A DNA stretch of 64,000 bases from Gonocerus acuteangulatus (Eukaryota; Arthropoda; Insecta; Hemiptera; Coreidae), in assembly GCA_946811695.1 (NCBI GenBank), contig OX328124.1, positions 33,998,203 to 34,062,202 on the forward strand. The letters run 5' to 3'. Position 1 is the stretch's first letter. The number at the start of each line of letters is the position of its first letter. The notes under the pieces were generated by a model. That model searched no databases, had not been told where the DNA came from, and saw only the letters and a list, made by a program, of their open reading frames with translations. This document shows, one piece after another, positions 1-9,873 of the stretch. Both the position numbers and the translations under genes were made by a program.

Positions 1-607
1 TATTGCGAAAATTAGGCAAAACGCATATTATTGATATTTGATGCATATTCAAATAAATAAACTTCTGCCGATTTTTCTAGTAACACTATTTTTGTACATA
101 ATTTGTCTGTACTGTATGTTCGTTCGTGGACATACCTACATATCTATATGCAAAGATTTTAGCGCTATTCCATTGGAATGAGGGTTATGTTAGAGTGTAC
201 TGGAATTGATGTACTTGCGTTATGGATTGCCTGCTTACGAAGAACCCCCTGAGGAGAGAATGACCCCGCTGACTAGCATACTTCAGCTACTCCTAAACAG
301 CCGATACACCACTTTAGCTGCTTTATCTTAGGTAAAATATTCAATATAATAAGCCCACTACACCTGCTCTCGCTCCATCTTCCACTTTTTTATCCTCTGA
401 CGTATCTCCCTCAAATTTACATACTCAGAACTTCATGCCCTTGGAAGTGAAATATTGGCTAACTTCAACATCCGTCTTTTATGTATAAAGGTAATTTCCC
501 AGTTTAGCCCAGTCACTCTTGAAGTGCTTTTTAGCACGTTCCAAAGAAATGTAGCCATCGAGATTGCCATCTTAGAAGAAATTTACGAACTTGAACTGAA
601 ATCCCTA

Positions 608-610
<3 letters not shown>
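1..610. other. Unassigned AT-rich flank
   Basis: I see no coding region, RNA gene or recognisable repeat here. It ends in a long TA tract that sits just outside the PLE inverted structure. Confidence 0.5.

Positions 611-673
<63 letters not shown>
611..673. repeat. (TA)n microsatellite
   Basis: An uninterrupted TA dinucleotide run of about 31 units. Open frames through it encode only Tyr-Ile repeats and are not genes. Confidence 0.97.
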
Positions 674-677
<4 letters not shown>

Positions 678-744
678 TTTGAGGTTTCTTCGCTGGGGAG
701 AATTATTTGTGTTAATACGGCATTGTCCAGCGGTCGATTTATTT

Positions 745-785
745 GCGTAATATTTCGCAGAAATCACATTCTGCTTCTTCAGACG
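745..785 (-). ncRNA. Minimal hammerhead ribozyme motif in PLE 3' repeat (left arm)
   Basis: Read on the minus strand, the motif has the core CUGAAGA, a stem II of GCAGAA pairing with UUCUGC around a short loop, then GAAA and the two-base stem III AU/AU before the cleavage-site U. Short-stem III hammerheads are known in the terminal repeats of metazoan PLEs and are thought to act as dimers. All core bases fit the CUGANGA...GAAA consensus in this arm. Confidence 0.8.
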
Positions 786-846
786 GTCCATGGCTTTAAA
801 TTTTTTGTATACTTGTTATTTTTTAATAACCTATATATTCGATTGA

Positions 847-1290
847 TCATATTGCCGTATGGCAAGTTTCAGATGTGCATTGTTGTACCGAGGCCTGTTG
901 ACATAGAGTAGAACCGATGGGACTGCTTTGAGACTGTTCTACGTTTTGCTTCTTTGCGCTTGCTTGTATTTTCCCACCCGATCTTCCTTCAATAGTTCTG
1001 AGGACGGGTTTCCATGTAGGGTGTAGAATGACACCTTCATCTCTGTTCAGAGTCTTAGGTTGCTTGAATATTTCGACAGCCTCTCTTACTAGCCTTCTTT
1101 GACGATTGTCAAAAAGCATTTGCCCGGGACATTCTTCACCATGCCTTGCAATGGCAGACGTTTTTGTGCGTCTCAGGCGGTAGTCAGCGCAATGTTGGCC
1201 TATTCTAGTGGCTATTTTCTTCCCCGTCTGTCCTACGTAGACTGTCCCACAGTCGCAAGGGAGAAGATAAACGCCTTTGTCTTGCAGCCT
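847..1290 (-). pseudogene. PLE GIY-YIG endonuclease fragment (inverted copy)
   Basis: This frame encodes the C-terminal endonuclease part of a Penelope-like polyprotein. It begins with GVYLLPCDCGTVYVGQTG, which contains the GIY and YVG halves of a GIY-YIG nuclease, followed by a conserved Arg (ATRIGQH), then REAVEI and a tail to the stop at 847. The upstream reverse transcriptase is absent, so the fragment cannot act alone. Compared with the plus-strand copy it keeps a Cys codon where that copy has a stop, and it lacks nine residues (positions equivalent to 2735-2761) through an in-frame 27-bp deletion. The start is set by the arm breakpoint, not by a real initiation codon. Confidence 0.88.
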
Positions 1291-1293
1291 CTG

Positions 1294-1308
1294 TTTTTTT
1301 TTTTTTTT
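1294..1308. other. Poly-T junction between inverted PLE copies
   Basis: Fifteen T residues lie exactly at the breakpoint between the inverted 3' arm and the truncated reverse transcriptase. On the minus strand this reads as an A tract 5' of the inverted fragment. It could be non-templated or slipped DNA made when the two copies were joined. Confidence 0.75.
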
Positions 1309-2992
1309 CATCCTGAGTCGAAAAGAATACGATGATAAAATGCAAATCCTTTTAGACCCGAAGACTTACGACTGTGGGATAAAGGACCCTACTCGCATCA
1401 CGGAAAATAATATCCTCAAAATCTTGAAGAGTGGTGGTATTGAAAAGAAATTGCTGAACGAGATGACTCCTGATGATTCAAGGATCCCCCGTATCTATGG
1501 ACTCCCCAAGATCCACAAAGAAGGTGTCCCATTGAGGCCTATCGTATCCATGATTGGGGCTCCCACCTATCGAACCAGTAAGGTCTTGGCAAGGCTATTA
1601 AAACCCACGGTTGGAAACTCTTTTTCAGCTGTAAAGAACTCAAGCCACCTAGTGGAGATCCTTAACAAAGTCAAAATAGAGGAAGGTGATGTCTTGGTGA
1701 GCTTTGATGTTGAGGCCTCATTGACGAATCTACCAGTTACGGACTCACTTGCCATTATCCGTGAAAAGAGTCTGCTCCAAGGTAAGATGATGAAGCTCGC
1801 AGAGATATGCCTCACGTCTTGTTTTTTCCAATATAAAGATGTTATCTACAAACAAAAGGATGGAGTGGCGATGGGGAGCCCTCTGTCACCAGTGGTAGCA
1901 GACATCTTTATGGAGGAATTTGAGAAGCAAGCGATAAATACGGCAACTCTCAAGCCGAAATTGTGGCTCAGATACGTAGACGACGTATTAGTAGTCTGGC
2001 AGCATGGTCCTGAAGAATTAAAAAAGTTCCTAAGCTTTCTGAATGCTTCCCACCCATCAATCAATTTTACAATGGAAGAAGAGAAGGATGGAAAGCTTCC
2101 ATTTTTGGATCTTCTGATCCTCAAGGAACCAGGCGGCGGATTGGGACATACAGTCTACAGGAAACCTACATCTACCGGACGATATCTGCATGCTGAATCC
2201 CACCACCACCCAGCGCAGAAGAGAGGAGTTGTGCAGACTCTGACTCACAGGGCTTTCGAATTATGTAGCAACGAAGCCTACCTAGATAAAGAACTCGCTT
2301 TCCTCAAGAACGACCTCAAGTCTAACGGCTATGCAACAAGGGAAGTAGATAGAGCAGTCAGTCGTATTAAAAAGAAAAAACAAAAAGAAATTGTTGAGAC
2401 ACAAAAAGAAGAACTGGGTCACAGAGTATCGCTGCCATACGTCCGAGGGATAAGTGAGAAGATAGGCAGACTGTTCATAAGTCGAGGAGTAGACGTCGCT
2501 TTTCGACCTTTGGATAAAATAGGCGACTGGCCAGGATCGGCAAAAGATAAACAGAGGCTGCAAGACAAAGGCGTTTATCTTCTCCCTTGCGACTGTGGGA
2601 CAGTCTACGTAGGACAGACGGGGAAGAAAATAGCCACTAGAATAGGCCAACATTGCGCTGACTACCGCCTGAGACGCACAAAAACGTCTGCCGTTGCAAG
2701 ACATGGTGAAGAATGACCCGGGCAAATGCTTTTTGACGAAGCCAGAGTCCTAGCCAAAGAAGACAATCGTCAAAGAAGGCTAGTAAGAGAGGCTGTCGAA
2801 ATATTCAAGCAACCTAAGACTCTGAACAGATATGAAGGTGTCATTCTACATCCTACATGGAAACCCGTTCTCAGAACTATTGAAGGAAGGTCGGGTGGGA
2901 AAATACAAGCAAGCGCAAAGAAGCAAGACGTAGAACAGTCTCAAAGCAGTCCCATCGGCTCTACTCTATGTCAACAGGCCTCGGTACAATAA
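1309..2992 (+). pseudogene. Penelope-like reverse transcriptase / GIY-YIG polyprotein, 5'-truncated with one nonsense codon
   Basis: The frame enters at 1309 and runs open to a TGA at 2714-2716; the same protein then continues to 2992. It starts at a motif like SRKEYDDKMQ, normally well inside the PLE N-terminal region, so the N terminus is missing. Reverse transcriptase landmarks follow in order: PRIYGLPKIHKEGVPLRPI (about 1480-1540), FDV with the first catalytic Asp (1703-1711), AMGSPLSPVVADIFME (about 1868-1916) and the catalytic YVDD (1973-1984), then KLPFLDLLI and VYRKPTSTGRY. The GIY-YIG domain (GVYLL...VYVGQTG) begins near 2571. The Asp residues and the YVDD box are intact, so the copy is fairly young, but truncation and the stop make it non-functional as it stands. 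The left inverted arm has Cys (TGT) where this copy has TGA. Confidence 0.93.
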
Positions 2993-3087
2993 TGCACATC
3001 TGAAACTTGCCATACGGCAATATGATCAATCGAATATATAGGTTATTAAAAAATAACAAGTATACAAAAAATTTAAAGCCATGGACC

Positions 3088-3126
3088 GTTTGAAGAAGCA
3101 GAATGTGATTTCTGCGAAACATTACG
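3088..3126 (+). ncRNA. Hammerhead motif in PLE 3' repeat (right arm), slightly decayed
   Basis: It is the same motif as in the left arm, but the core reads UUGAAGA instead of CUGAAGA, and stem III reads GAAACAUU instead of GAAAUAUU, which breaks its second pair. Stem II GCAGAA/UUCUGC is intact. It is probably weaker than the left-arm version. Confidence 0.72.
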
Positions 3127-3171
3127 CAAATAAATCGACCGCTGGACAATGCCGTATTAACACAAATATAT

Positions 3172-3400
3172 ATATATGTCTGTTCGCTCTCCGTCTGGCT
3201 TAAGAAAGACCAATTTTAATGAAATTTGGTACTAAAATACTTCGTTTGATATTTGAAAGGTCAAGATTGTTAACAAGCAGAATCCGTCCACCGGAAAAAT
3301 GTATTTTTGGCCGAAAGGTCTCACTTCTCTTTGAAATTTCATTTTACAATTTCAAATGTTTCAAGAAAGATTAAGACAAAATAGAAGCTGTTTCTATTTT
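3172..3400 (-). repeat. Fragment of dispersed repeat with internal TA tract (half copy)
   Basis: On the minus strand this reads GGATTCTGCTTGTTAAC, then ACCAAATTTCATTAAAAT, then GAGCGAACAGACA followed by TATATA. The same order is seen at about 59935-60060, and parts recur at 43724 and 49420. Only the half on one side of the TA tract is present here, directly abutting the PLE 3' end. Confidence 0.6.
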
Positions 3401-3490
3401 ACACTTTCCAAATGACACAAGGATAAGAACGAAAAAGATGACGCAGTTTCTGCGAGTCGGACGTTTTTAATTGTATTTTATTAAATAAAT

Positions 3491-3497
3491 GTGTGTG

Positions 3498-3564
<67 letters not shown>

Positions 3565-3596
3565 ATATGTGTATGTATATATACACACATATACAT
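3491..3596. repeat. (TG/TA)n microsatellite
   Basis: Short TG units grade into a long TA run and then mixed TATG/CA units. There is no coding content beyond Tyr-Ile repeats. Confidence 0.95.
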
Positions 3597-4334
3597 AGAA
3601 TAGAATAGAATTTATTTAGTATAAGTAAATTGACATTGACAAGGATCTGGCCATTTTATGTAAGTAGTGTTATTATTTAAGTAATCATAATAATGATAAT
3701 AGTAATACAATTTCTAAAAAATAAAAAATAATACTTCAAAATTAGAAATAAAAATAAAGCTTGAATAATGTATTCTAATAATATGAATGTATCTGAGTAC
3801 AATAAATGTGAAAGTAAATAAATTAATTATATTATATAATTAATTTATTTACTTTATATAATTTATATAACACTCTTTAAGAATAAAAATATATTATTTA
3901 GCTTTATAATACTGCCAATATTTAGCATATTTTCTTATGATAATTCGTCCCTGTTTTCCAAAACACATGATTATAAATATTGCTGCCTTTGAATGTTAAG
4001 CGTTTGGCAGTGCAGCATTAGGTGCTTTAAACTATTATAAATGTATCTATTAAATAACTGACATATTTCATCAGATTTTTTTTCATAAGGTAATTCAACC
4101 ACACAGGTCATTGTTGCCTATTGAAATTTACTGAAGTAAATGTTAATGTATTAGAGGAAAAAATAATATAAAAAAAAAAAAAAAAAAAAAAAAAAACAAT
4201 AACAAATTAAGTTGTTGAGAATAAAATACACTAATATTGAAACTAATGATCAGGTGAAATAAAAATTTAAGTTAATTGAAATGTTTTATATTTTAATATT
4301 TGAATTATCAATTTTTGTTGTAACTGATTGCTTA
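3597..4334. other. Unassigned AT-rich sequence
   Basis: Very AT-rich, with a 12-15 bp palindromic stretch near 3822-3855 (AATTAATTATATTATATAATTAATT-like) and an A run at about 4171-4196. I see no gene. Confidence 0.5.
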
Positions 4335-4808
4335 TTATATTTTATTAAATAGCTCAGTGGTTCTCAAAAAACTCAACGCTGTCTGGCTTGATTCATGGTC
4401 GTCTCCAAGTATATCACAGAGAGGACCATGAATGTCCATTTGGTTCCGAGCGGATTCGTAGGCTCTGCATTCAGTAAAAATGTGTTTGATAGTAAGATAT
4501 TCGCCACAAGCTCTGCATTCAGGCCTTAATTCTCTTTTAAATAAATATGCATGAGTGAGATTAGTGTGTCCAATTCTAATCCTGGACAGAACCACCTCAT
4601 CTCGCCTAGTGTCTTGAGATGAGGTTTTCCATGCCGAGGTAGTGGATTTAATCTCCCTCAACTTATTTTCTCTATTTAGGAACCATTTATATTGCCACTT
4701 TGAGAAAATATGGTATTTTAGATGTGCCACAGAATCTGACGGCAGGATGTACGAGTAAGGAATGTCTTCTTCTTTTTTGTATACCCTTTTTAATGCGCTG
4801 TCAACCAC
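4335..4808 (-). pseudogene. LINE ORF2 C-terminus (zinc-knuckle domain), 5'-truncated
   Basis: The minus-strand frame encodes the end of an RNase H-bearing non-LTR retrotransposon ORF2. Visible landmarks are FSKWQYKWF, NKLREIKS, a conserved RIRIGHTNLTHAYLF block, and CRACGEYLTIKHIFTECRAY, the CX2C...H...C knuckle typical of I/LOA-type LINE C termini, then SFLRTTELFNKI at the stop. Nothing of the reverse transcriptase or RNase H catalytic residues is present. Upstream on the same strand the sequence runs into a SINE-tail-like block (4809-4861). Related but diverged copies lie at 6252-6700, 8968-9345 and 32422-32700. Confidence 0.82.
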
Positions 4809-4861
4809 TTTTTTTGGGGGGCTTTTTAATGGCATGTCAACACTTTAAGGTCATTAACGCC
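4809..4861 (-). repeat. SINE 3' tail hairpin (truncated copy)
   Basis: On the minus strand it reads GGCGTTAATGACC, a short spacer, GTTGACATGCC and then an A/C-rich end. This is the diverged form of the GGCGCTAATGGCC...GATGCGCC tail found at 10773, 31389, 32304, 35374 and 63803. The body and head are missing. Confidence 0.6.
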
Positions 4862-4869
4862 ATTCCTTT

Positions 4870-5041
4870 GATTGATAATTATTGTTTAGTGATTATACGT
4901 ATACATAGATACATACACACACACTCTCATATACACACATACAGCCATATACGTACATATGCATATCAGTGTCATTTACCCATGCTTACGGAGGTATTTT
5001 TAATTTAAGGTGTAAGTAAATTTTGTTGTATAGAATTTTGA
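4870..5041. other. Unassigned flank of hAT element
   Basis: Simple CA/TA-rich sequence around 4910-4965. No gene is seen. Confidence 0.4.
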
Positions 5042-6247
5042 TATAAGGTCAGAGTTGGGCAAACGTTAGCGCGCGCTAAAAGCTGATACCTCTCCGCTAA
5101 TTTAGCGAAACTGTAGAAAGCCAGCGCTAATAATTAGCGGTTAGCGGCAGTGCGCTAACCGCTAATCTATTTATGAAATATGGTAATTGCTGAACCGGCA
5201 GTGACCAGGAAGTAATTGTAAGCAACCGGAAGTGGTCCGAAGTTGTCCAGATTCATCCGGAAACTGTCCAGGAGTAATTTTGGTGACCCGGAAGCCATTT
5301 TGAGAACCCGGAAGTGAAACCGGAAATGGCCAAAAGTTGTCCAGACTCATCCGGAAACTATCCAGGAGTAATTCTGGTGACCCGGAAGCCATTTTGAGAA
5401 CCCGGAAATGAAACCGGAAGTGGTCTAGAGTTGTACAGATTCATCCGGAAACTGTCCAGGAGTAATTCTGGTAACCCGGAAGCCATTTTGAGAACCCGGA
5501 AGTGAAACCGGAAGTGGTCTAAAGTTGTACAGATTCATCCGGAAACTGTCCAGGAGTAATTCTGGTGACCCGGAAGCCATTTTGAGAACCCGGAAGTGAA
5601 ACCGGAAGTGGGCAAAAGCTGCTCAAATTCGCCCGGAAATACCCCAGGGATATTCAAAATGGATTCCGGGTCACCAAAATTACTCCTGGGCAGTTTCCGG
5701 ATGAATCTGGACAACTTCGGACCACTTCCAGTTTCACTTCCGTTTTTTTCAATTACTTCCGGGTCACTGCCGGTTCACCTCCGGACTATAATGAGTGCCT
5801 GGAAGGCCCTGGGGTACTTCCGGAAACGGCCCAGGGATGAATATAGGACCGGAGGTAACCTAGATTAAGGAGTGTCAGAGTGTGCCACTGTCTGTGAGTG
5901 ACCGGAAGTGAGCCAGATCGAACAGGAGTTACCCAGTGATAGGCATGAGTCGACCGGAAGTAACCGAAATTCACATTCATGTGATCGGAAATCCTGTAGA
6001 TTGAAGCGGAAGTGGAACAGGAGAGAGGGTGCTCAGAGCAGACCGGAAGTGAGCTTTGAGATGACAAAATGTTGTAACTATAGCTTAAGCTTTCAGCAAT
6101 TACCATATTTCATAAATAGATTAGCGGTTAGCGCACTGCCGCCGCTAACCGCTAATTATTAGCGCTGGCTTTCTACAGTTTCGCTAAATTAGCGGAGAGG
6201 TATCAGCTTTTAGCGCGCGCTAACGTTTGCCCAACTCTGAATAAGGT
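5042..6247. mobile_element. Non-autonomous hAT-like fold-back element 1 with 8-bp target duplication
   Basis: The element (5050-6239, 1190 bp) starts CAGAGTTGGGCAAACG and ends in its inverted complement; CAGNG...GGGCAA is a common hAT terminus. The 8-bp flanks TATAAGGT (5042-5049) and AATAAGGT (6240-6247) match at seven of eight bases, as expected for a hAT target duplication. The inverted ends run about 140 bp and are dense in GCTAA/TTAGC units. The interior is a direct array of units of roughly 100 bp containing CCGGAAGT (12 exact copies of this 8-mer on either strand by eye). No transposase is encoded. Open frames inside are translations of the array and are not genes. Confidence 0.9.
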
Positions 6248-6700
6248 TGAATTAAATTTTGTCAATTAACTTCGAGGCATTTAAAAAGTTGAAAAGCCGC
6301 TCTACTTGATTACTATCGTCGCCTAGAATTTCATCTAAGGAGTCAGATAGTTGGTGTAGTTCTTTTAGTTGCTCATAAGCACGGCAATTCGTCAGAATGT
6401 GTTTGACAGTGAGCAGCACATTGCATGAGCTGCAAATTGGTGGAGGTTCCTTTGACATGAGAAAGGAATGGGTGAGGTTCAACCACTTTGAGGTCATTAT
6501 TTATTTATTTATTTATGGAGCTCCGCAACAGCAAGGTGATCTACTCACATATTTCATGAAAGTAATACAAGTAAACAAATAGAAGTAAATAAAATATTAA
6601 AAGATATATGGTAAACACAAAGTACAACAATTGAGGTCATTAAACACAGAGCTAAGAGAGGTAGATTTGATTACATTCCAGTATCGCTATTGCGTGGAAT
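6248..6700 (-). pseudogene. LINE ORF2 C-terminal fragment split by a small insertion
   Basis: Minus-strand frames encode LNLTHSFLM, then CSSCNVLLTVKHILTNCRAY (the CX2C...H...C knuckle) and FNFLNASKLIDKI at the stop near 6252. It matches the 4335 and 8968 LINE ends in layout. The coding region is broken by a 132-bp insertion (6499-6630); upstream coding traces such as IKSTS resume at about 6642-6700 with stops. It is 5'-truncated, and the flank lies next to hAT element 1. Confidence 0.75.
6488..6641 (-). mobile_element. Short retro-insertion with 11-bp target duplication
   Basis: TTGAGGTCATT occurs at 6488-6498 and again at 6631-6641, flanking 132 bp. Read on the minus strand the insert ends in GGAGCTCCATAAATAAATAA, an (AAAT)n-type tail, which suggests the 5'-truncated 3' end of a LINE or SINE. 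The family is not identified. Confidence 0.72.
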
Positions 6701-6810
6701 TAGCCAGAACGAGTAGGGGAAGAATACCCCATACGAGCCACCCAGACGTCACCCTGAGCCACCGACGATCCCGTCTGAACACCGTCTGTAGGAAGGCGGC
6801 CCCGAAGTGC

Positions 6811-8707
6811 CCCCAGAGCAGAGTTGGGCAAACGTTAGCGCACGCTAAAAGCTGATACCTCTCCGCTAATTTAGCGAAACTGTAGAAAGCCAGCGCCAAT
6901 AATTAGCGGTTAGCGGCGGCAGTGCGCTAACCGCTAATCTATTTATGAAATATCGTAATTGCTAATAGCTTAAGCTATAGTTACAACATTTTGCCACCTC
7001 AAAGTTCACTTCCGGTCTGCTCTGAGCAACCTCACTCCTGTTCAACTTCCGCTTTAATCTTCAGGATTTACGATCACACCAATGTCAATTTCGGTTACTT
7101 CCGGTCGACTCATGCCTATCACTGGGTAACTCCTGTTCGATCTGGCTTACTTCCGGTTACTCACAGACAATGTCACACTCTGACACTCCGTTATCTAGGT
7201 TACTTCCGGTCCTATATTCATCCCTGGGCCGTTTCCGGACGTACCCCAGGGCCTCCCAGGTACTCATGATAGACGGAAGTGGTCCGAAGTTGTCCAGATT
7301 CACCCGGAAACTGTCCAGGAGTAATTTTGGTGACCCGGAAGCCATTTTGAGAACCCGGAAGTAAAACCGGAAGTGGCCAAAAGTTGTCCAGAATCATCCG
7401 GAAACTGTCCAGGATTAATTTTGGTGACCCGGAAGCCATTGAATGAACCCGGAAGTGAAACCGGAAGTGGCCAAAAGTTCTCTAGATTCCTCCGGAAACT
7501 GTCCAGGAGTAATTTTGGTGACCCGAATCCCATTTTGAGAACCCGGAAGTGAAATCGGAAGTGGTCTAAAGTTACCCATATTTATCCAGAAACGGCCCAC
7601 GGGTAATTTAGGTTACCCAGAACTCATTTGGAGATGTGAAACCGGAAGTGGACAAAAGCTGCTCAAATTCACCCGGAAATGCCCCAGGGATTCTCAAAAA
7701 GGCTTGAGGGTCACCAAAATTATCCCTGACTGTTTCTTGAACTATCTGGGCAACTTTTGAACACTTCCGGTTTCACTTCCGGGTTCTCAAAATGGCTTCC
7801 GGGCACCAAAATTACTCCTGGGCAGTTTCCGGATGAATTTGAGCAGCTTTTGTCCACTTCCGGTTTCACTTCTCCAAATGAGTTCTGGGTAACCTAAATT
7901 ACCCGTGGGCCGTTTCTGGATAAATATGGGTAACTTTAGACCACTTCCGATTTCACTTCCGGGTTCTCAAAATGGGATTCGGGTCACCAAAATTACTCCT
8001 GGACAGTTTCCGGAGGAATCTAGACAACTTTTGGCCACTTCCGGTTTCACTTCCGGGTTCATTCAATGGCTTCCGGGTCACCAAAATTAATCCTGGACAG
8101 TTTCCGGATGATTCTGGACAACTTTTGGCCACTTCCGGTTTTACTTCCGGGTCACCAAAATTACTCCTGGACCGTTTCCGGATGAATCTGGACCACTTCC
8201 GGTTGCTTACAATTACTTCCGGGTCTCTGCCGGTTCACCTCCGGTCTATCATGTGTGCCTGGAAGGCCCTGGGGTACCTCCGGAAACGACCCAGGGATGA
8301 ATATAAGCCCGGAAGTAACCTAGATTAAGGAGTGTCAGAGTGTGCCATTGTCTGTGAGTGACCGGAAGTAAGCCAGATCGAACAGGAGTTACCCAGTGAT
8401 AGGCATGAGTCGACCGGAAGTAACCGAAATTTACATTGATGTGATCGTAAATCCTGAAGATTAAAGCGGAAGTTGAACAGGAGTGAGGTTGCTCAGAGCA
8501 GACCGGAAGTGAACTTTGAGATGACAAAATGTTGTAACTATAGCTTAAGCTATTAGCAATTACGATATTTCATAAATAGATTAGCGGTTAGCGCACTGCC
8601 GCCGCTAACGGGTAATTATTAGCGCTGGCTTTCTACAGTTTCGCTAAATTAGCGGAGAGGTATCAGCTTTTAGCGCGCGCTAACGTTTGCCCAACTCTGC
8701 CCCAGAG
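6811..8707. mobile_element. hAT-like fold-back element 2, near-complete palindrome, perfect 8-bp target duplication
   Basis: The element (6819-8699, 1881 bp) starts CAGAGTTGGGCAAACG and ends in the complement, flanked by perfect CCCCAGAG repeats (6811-6818 and 8700-8707). Nearly the whole element is an inverted repeat of two arms of about 870 bp meeting near 7700-7830; mirrored frames such as 7415-7600 minus and 7905-8090 plus differ by one residue. Each arm carries GCTAA-rich terminal sequence, then subterminal and central units with CCGGAAGT; I count 24 exact copies of that 8-mer. No transposase is present, so movement would need one from elsewhere. It is related to element 1 (5050-6239), which lacks about 270 bp of the left subterminal region. 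Confidence 0.93.
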
Positions 8708-8861
8708 ACCCTACTAGGCCCCCGTCCCTCTACACACGGCCTTGTCTGTTGTTAATTGAATTCTATTTGTTTTTGTAGAAATTTTCATTTTTAATATTTT
8801 GTCTTTGTTGATTTGAGTTTGTTGTTACATTTGTTAGGGAGTGTAACATTGGGAGTTTTAT

Positions 8862-8863
<2 letters not shown>
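8708..8863. other. Unassigned sequence between hAT element 2 and LINE tail
   Basis: A GC-richer patch (8701-8745) continues the target sequence of the hAT insertion. No gene is seen. Confidence 0.4.
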
Positions 8864-8938
<75 letters not shown>

Positions 8939-9778
8939 ATTGATTTAGAGGTTATTTGGGTTTTCTCTTAAACACTATTTATTTGTCCAGTAGATGTTAA
9001 AAATTCAAACAGTTTATCGATCTGGTTGGGACGATCTGCTAGTATTTCGTTAATTGTGTCTGGTAGCTGTGCGTCTCTTCTGTGATTATCGTATTTTTTG
9101 CAATCTATTAATAGGTGGTGCACGGTAATTCTTCGATTCCATTCTCCACAAAGTGGTGGGTGGCTTCGAGTCATTAGAAATGAATGGGTTATTCTCGAAT
9201 GGCCAATTCTAAGGCGAGTCAGAACACGTTCTTCTTTCTTTGTTGATCGAATAGATGTTTTCCATGGAGTTACTTGCTTTTTTATGCTCCGTAATTTGTT
9301 CTCTGTTACAATATCCCAGGTTTGTTGCCATTTTTTTTAATTCTATGCTTCACATAGCTTATTAGATCATTAAAGAATGTCTTCTTTAATAGCTTAGTTG
9401 GCTGCTACATCCGCTATATCACTACCACGTATACCATTGTGGCTAGGGATCCAGCAGAGAGTAACATGTTGGTTTCTTTTGTAATGCAAATCTATTCCCT
9501 TAATGATGTCTGAAATGATCGTATTTCGGGAATAAAAGTATTGTAATGAAAGGAGAGAAGATAAAGAATCAGTGTATATCACCAAGTTCTATTATTTTCG
9601 GATGAAATATTAACCGCTTTGCTTATTGCAAGTAATTCCGCTGTGTATATTGAACTTAAATTCTGGAGAGACAACATTTGTGTGCTGGCATTACAAACTA
9701 TCGAACATCCTACGCCGTCAGTAGTTTTAGAGCCATCTGTGAATACCTCTGTTGTTCATCAGATTTAATGATGATGTT
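8864..9778 (-). mobile_element. I/LOA-type LINE 3' end: RNase H, zinc knuckle and poly-A tail
   Basis: Read on the minus strand, an RNase H domain starts near 9755: FTDGSKTTDG (first Asp), IYTAELLAI (Glu), YTDSLSSLLSL (Asp) and WIPSHNGIRGSDIADVAAN (final Asp). A frame slip lies between the Glu and second Asp motifs (about 9590). Downstream come WKTSIRSTKKEERVLTRLRI, HSFLMTRSHPPLC and the stop at 8968. A short 3' UTR is followed by 71 A residues (T on plus, 8864-8934), so this is a genuine 3' end. The reverse transcriptase and ORF1 are absent (5'-truncated near 9778), and the CX2C pair of the knuckle appears damaged (CGEW). Confidence 0.87.
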
Positions 9779-9822
9779 TTATTTTTAAGGGATATTTTTG
9801 TATATTCACCATTCCAGACTCT

Positions 9823-9824
<2 letters not shown>

Positions 9825-9869
<45 letters not shown>
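9825..9869. repeat. (TA)n microsatellite
   Basis: A TA dinucleotide run just 5' of the LINE fragment. Confidence 0.95.

Positions 9870-9873
<4 letters not shown>

Larger units (their letters stand above)
704..3171. mobile_element. Penelope-like element, 5'-truncated, head-to-head with inverted copy of its own 3' end
   Basis: Two copies of one PLE lie back to back. The left arm (704-1294, minus) and right arm (2551-3171, plus) are near-identical inverted repeats that cover the GIY-YIG domain and the 3' untranslated end. A 15-T run (1294-1308) separates the left arm from the plus-strand reverse transcriptase, which starts mid-protein. PLEs are a distinct class of retroelement with a telomerase-like reverse transcriptase and, often, a GIY-YIG endonuclease; partial inverted copies at the 5' side are known for the group. 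The left arm has a 27-bp deletion relative to the right arm. Both arms keep a minimal hammerhead motif near the 3' end. I see no clear target duplication: the left border lies near the TA tract and the right border runs into a short TA tract and another repeat. Confidence 0.93.

Noticed and set aside
7157..8328. Open frames rich in GSPKLLLDSF in the hAT elements
   Set aside because: They are mirror translations of the CCGGAAGT array on both strands and have no transposase motif.
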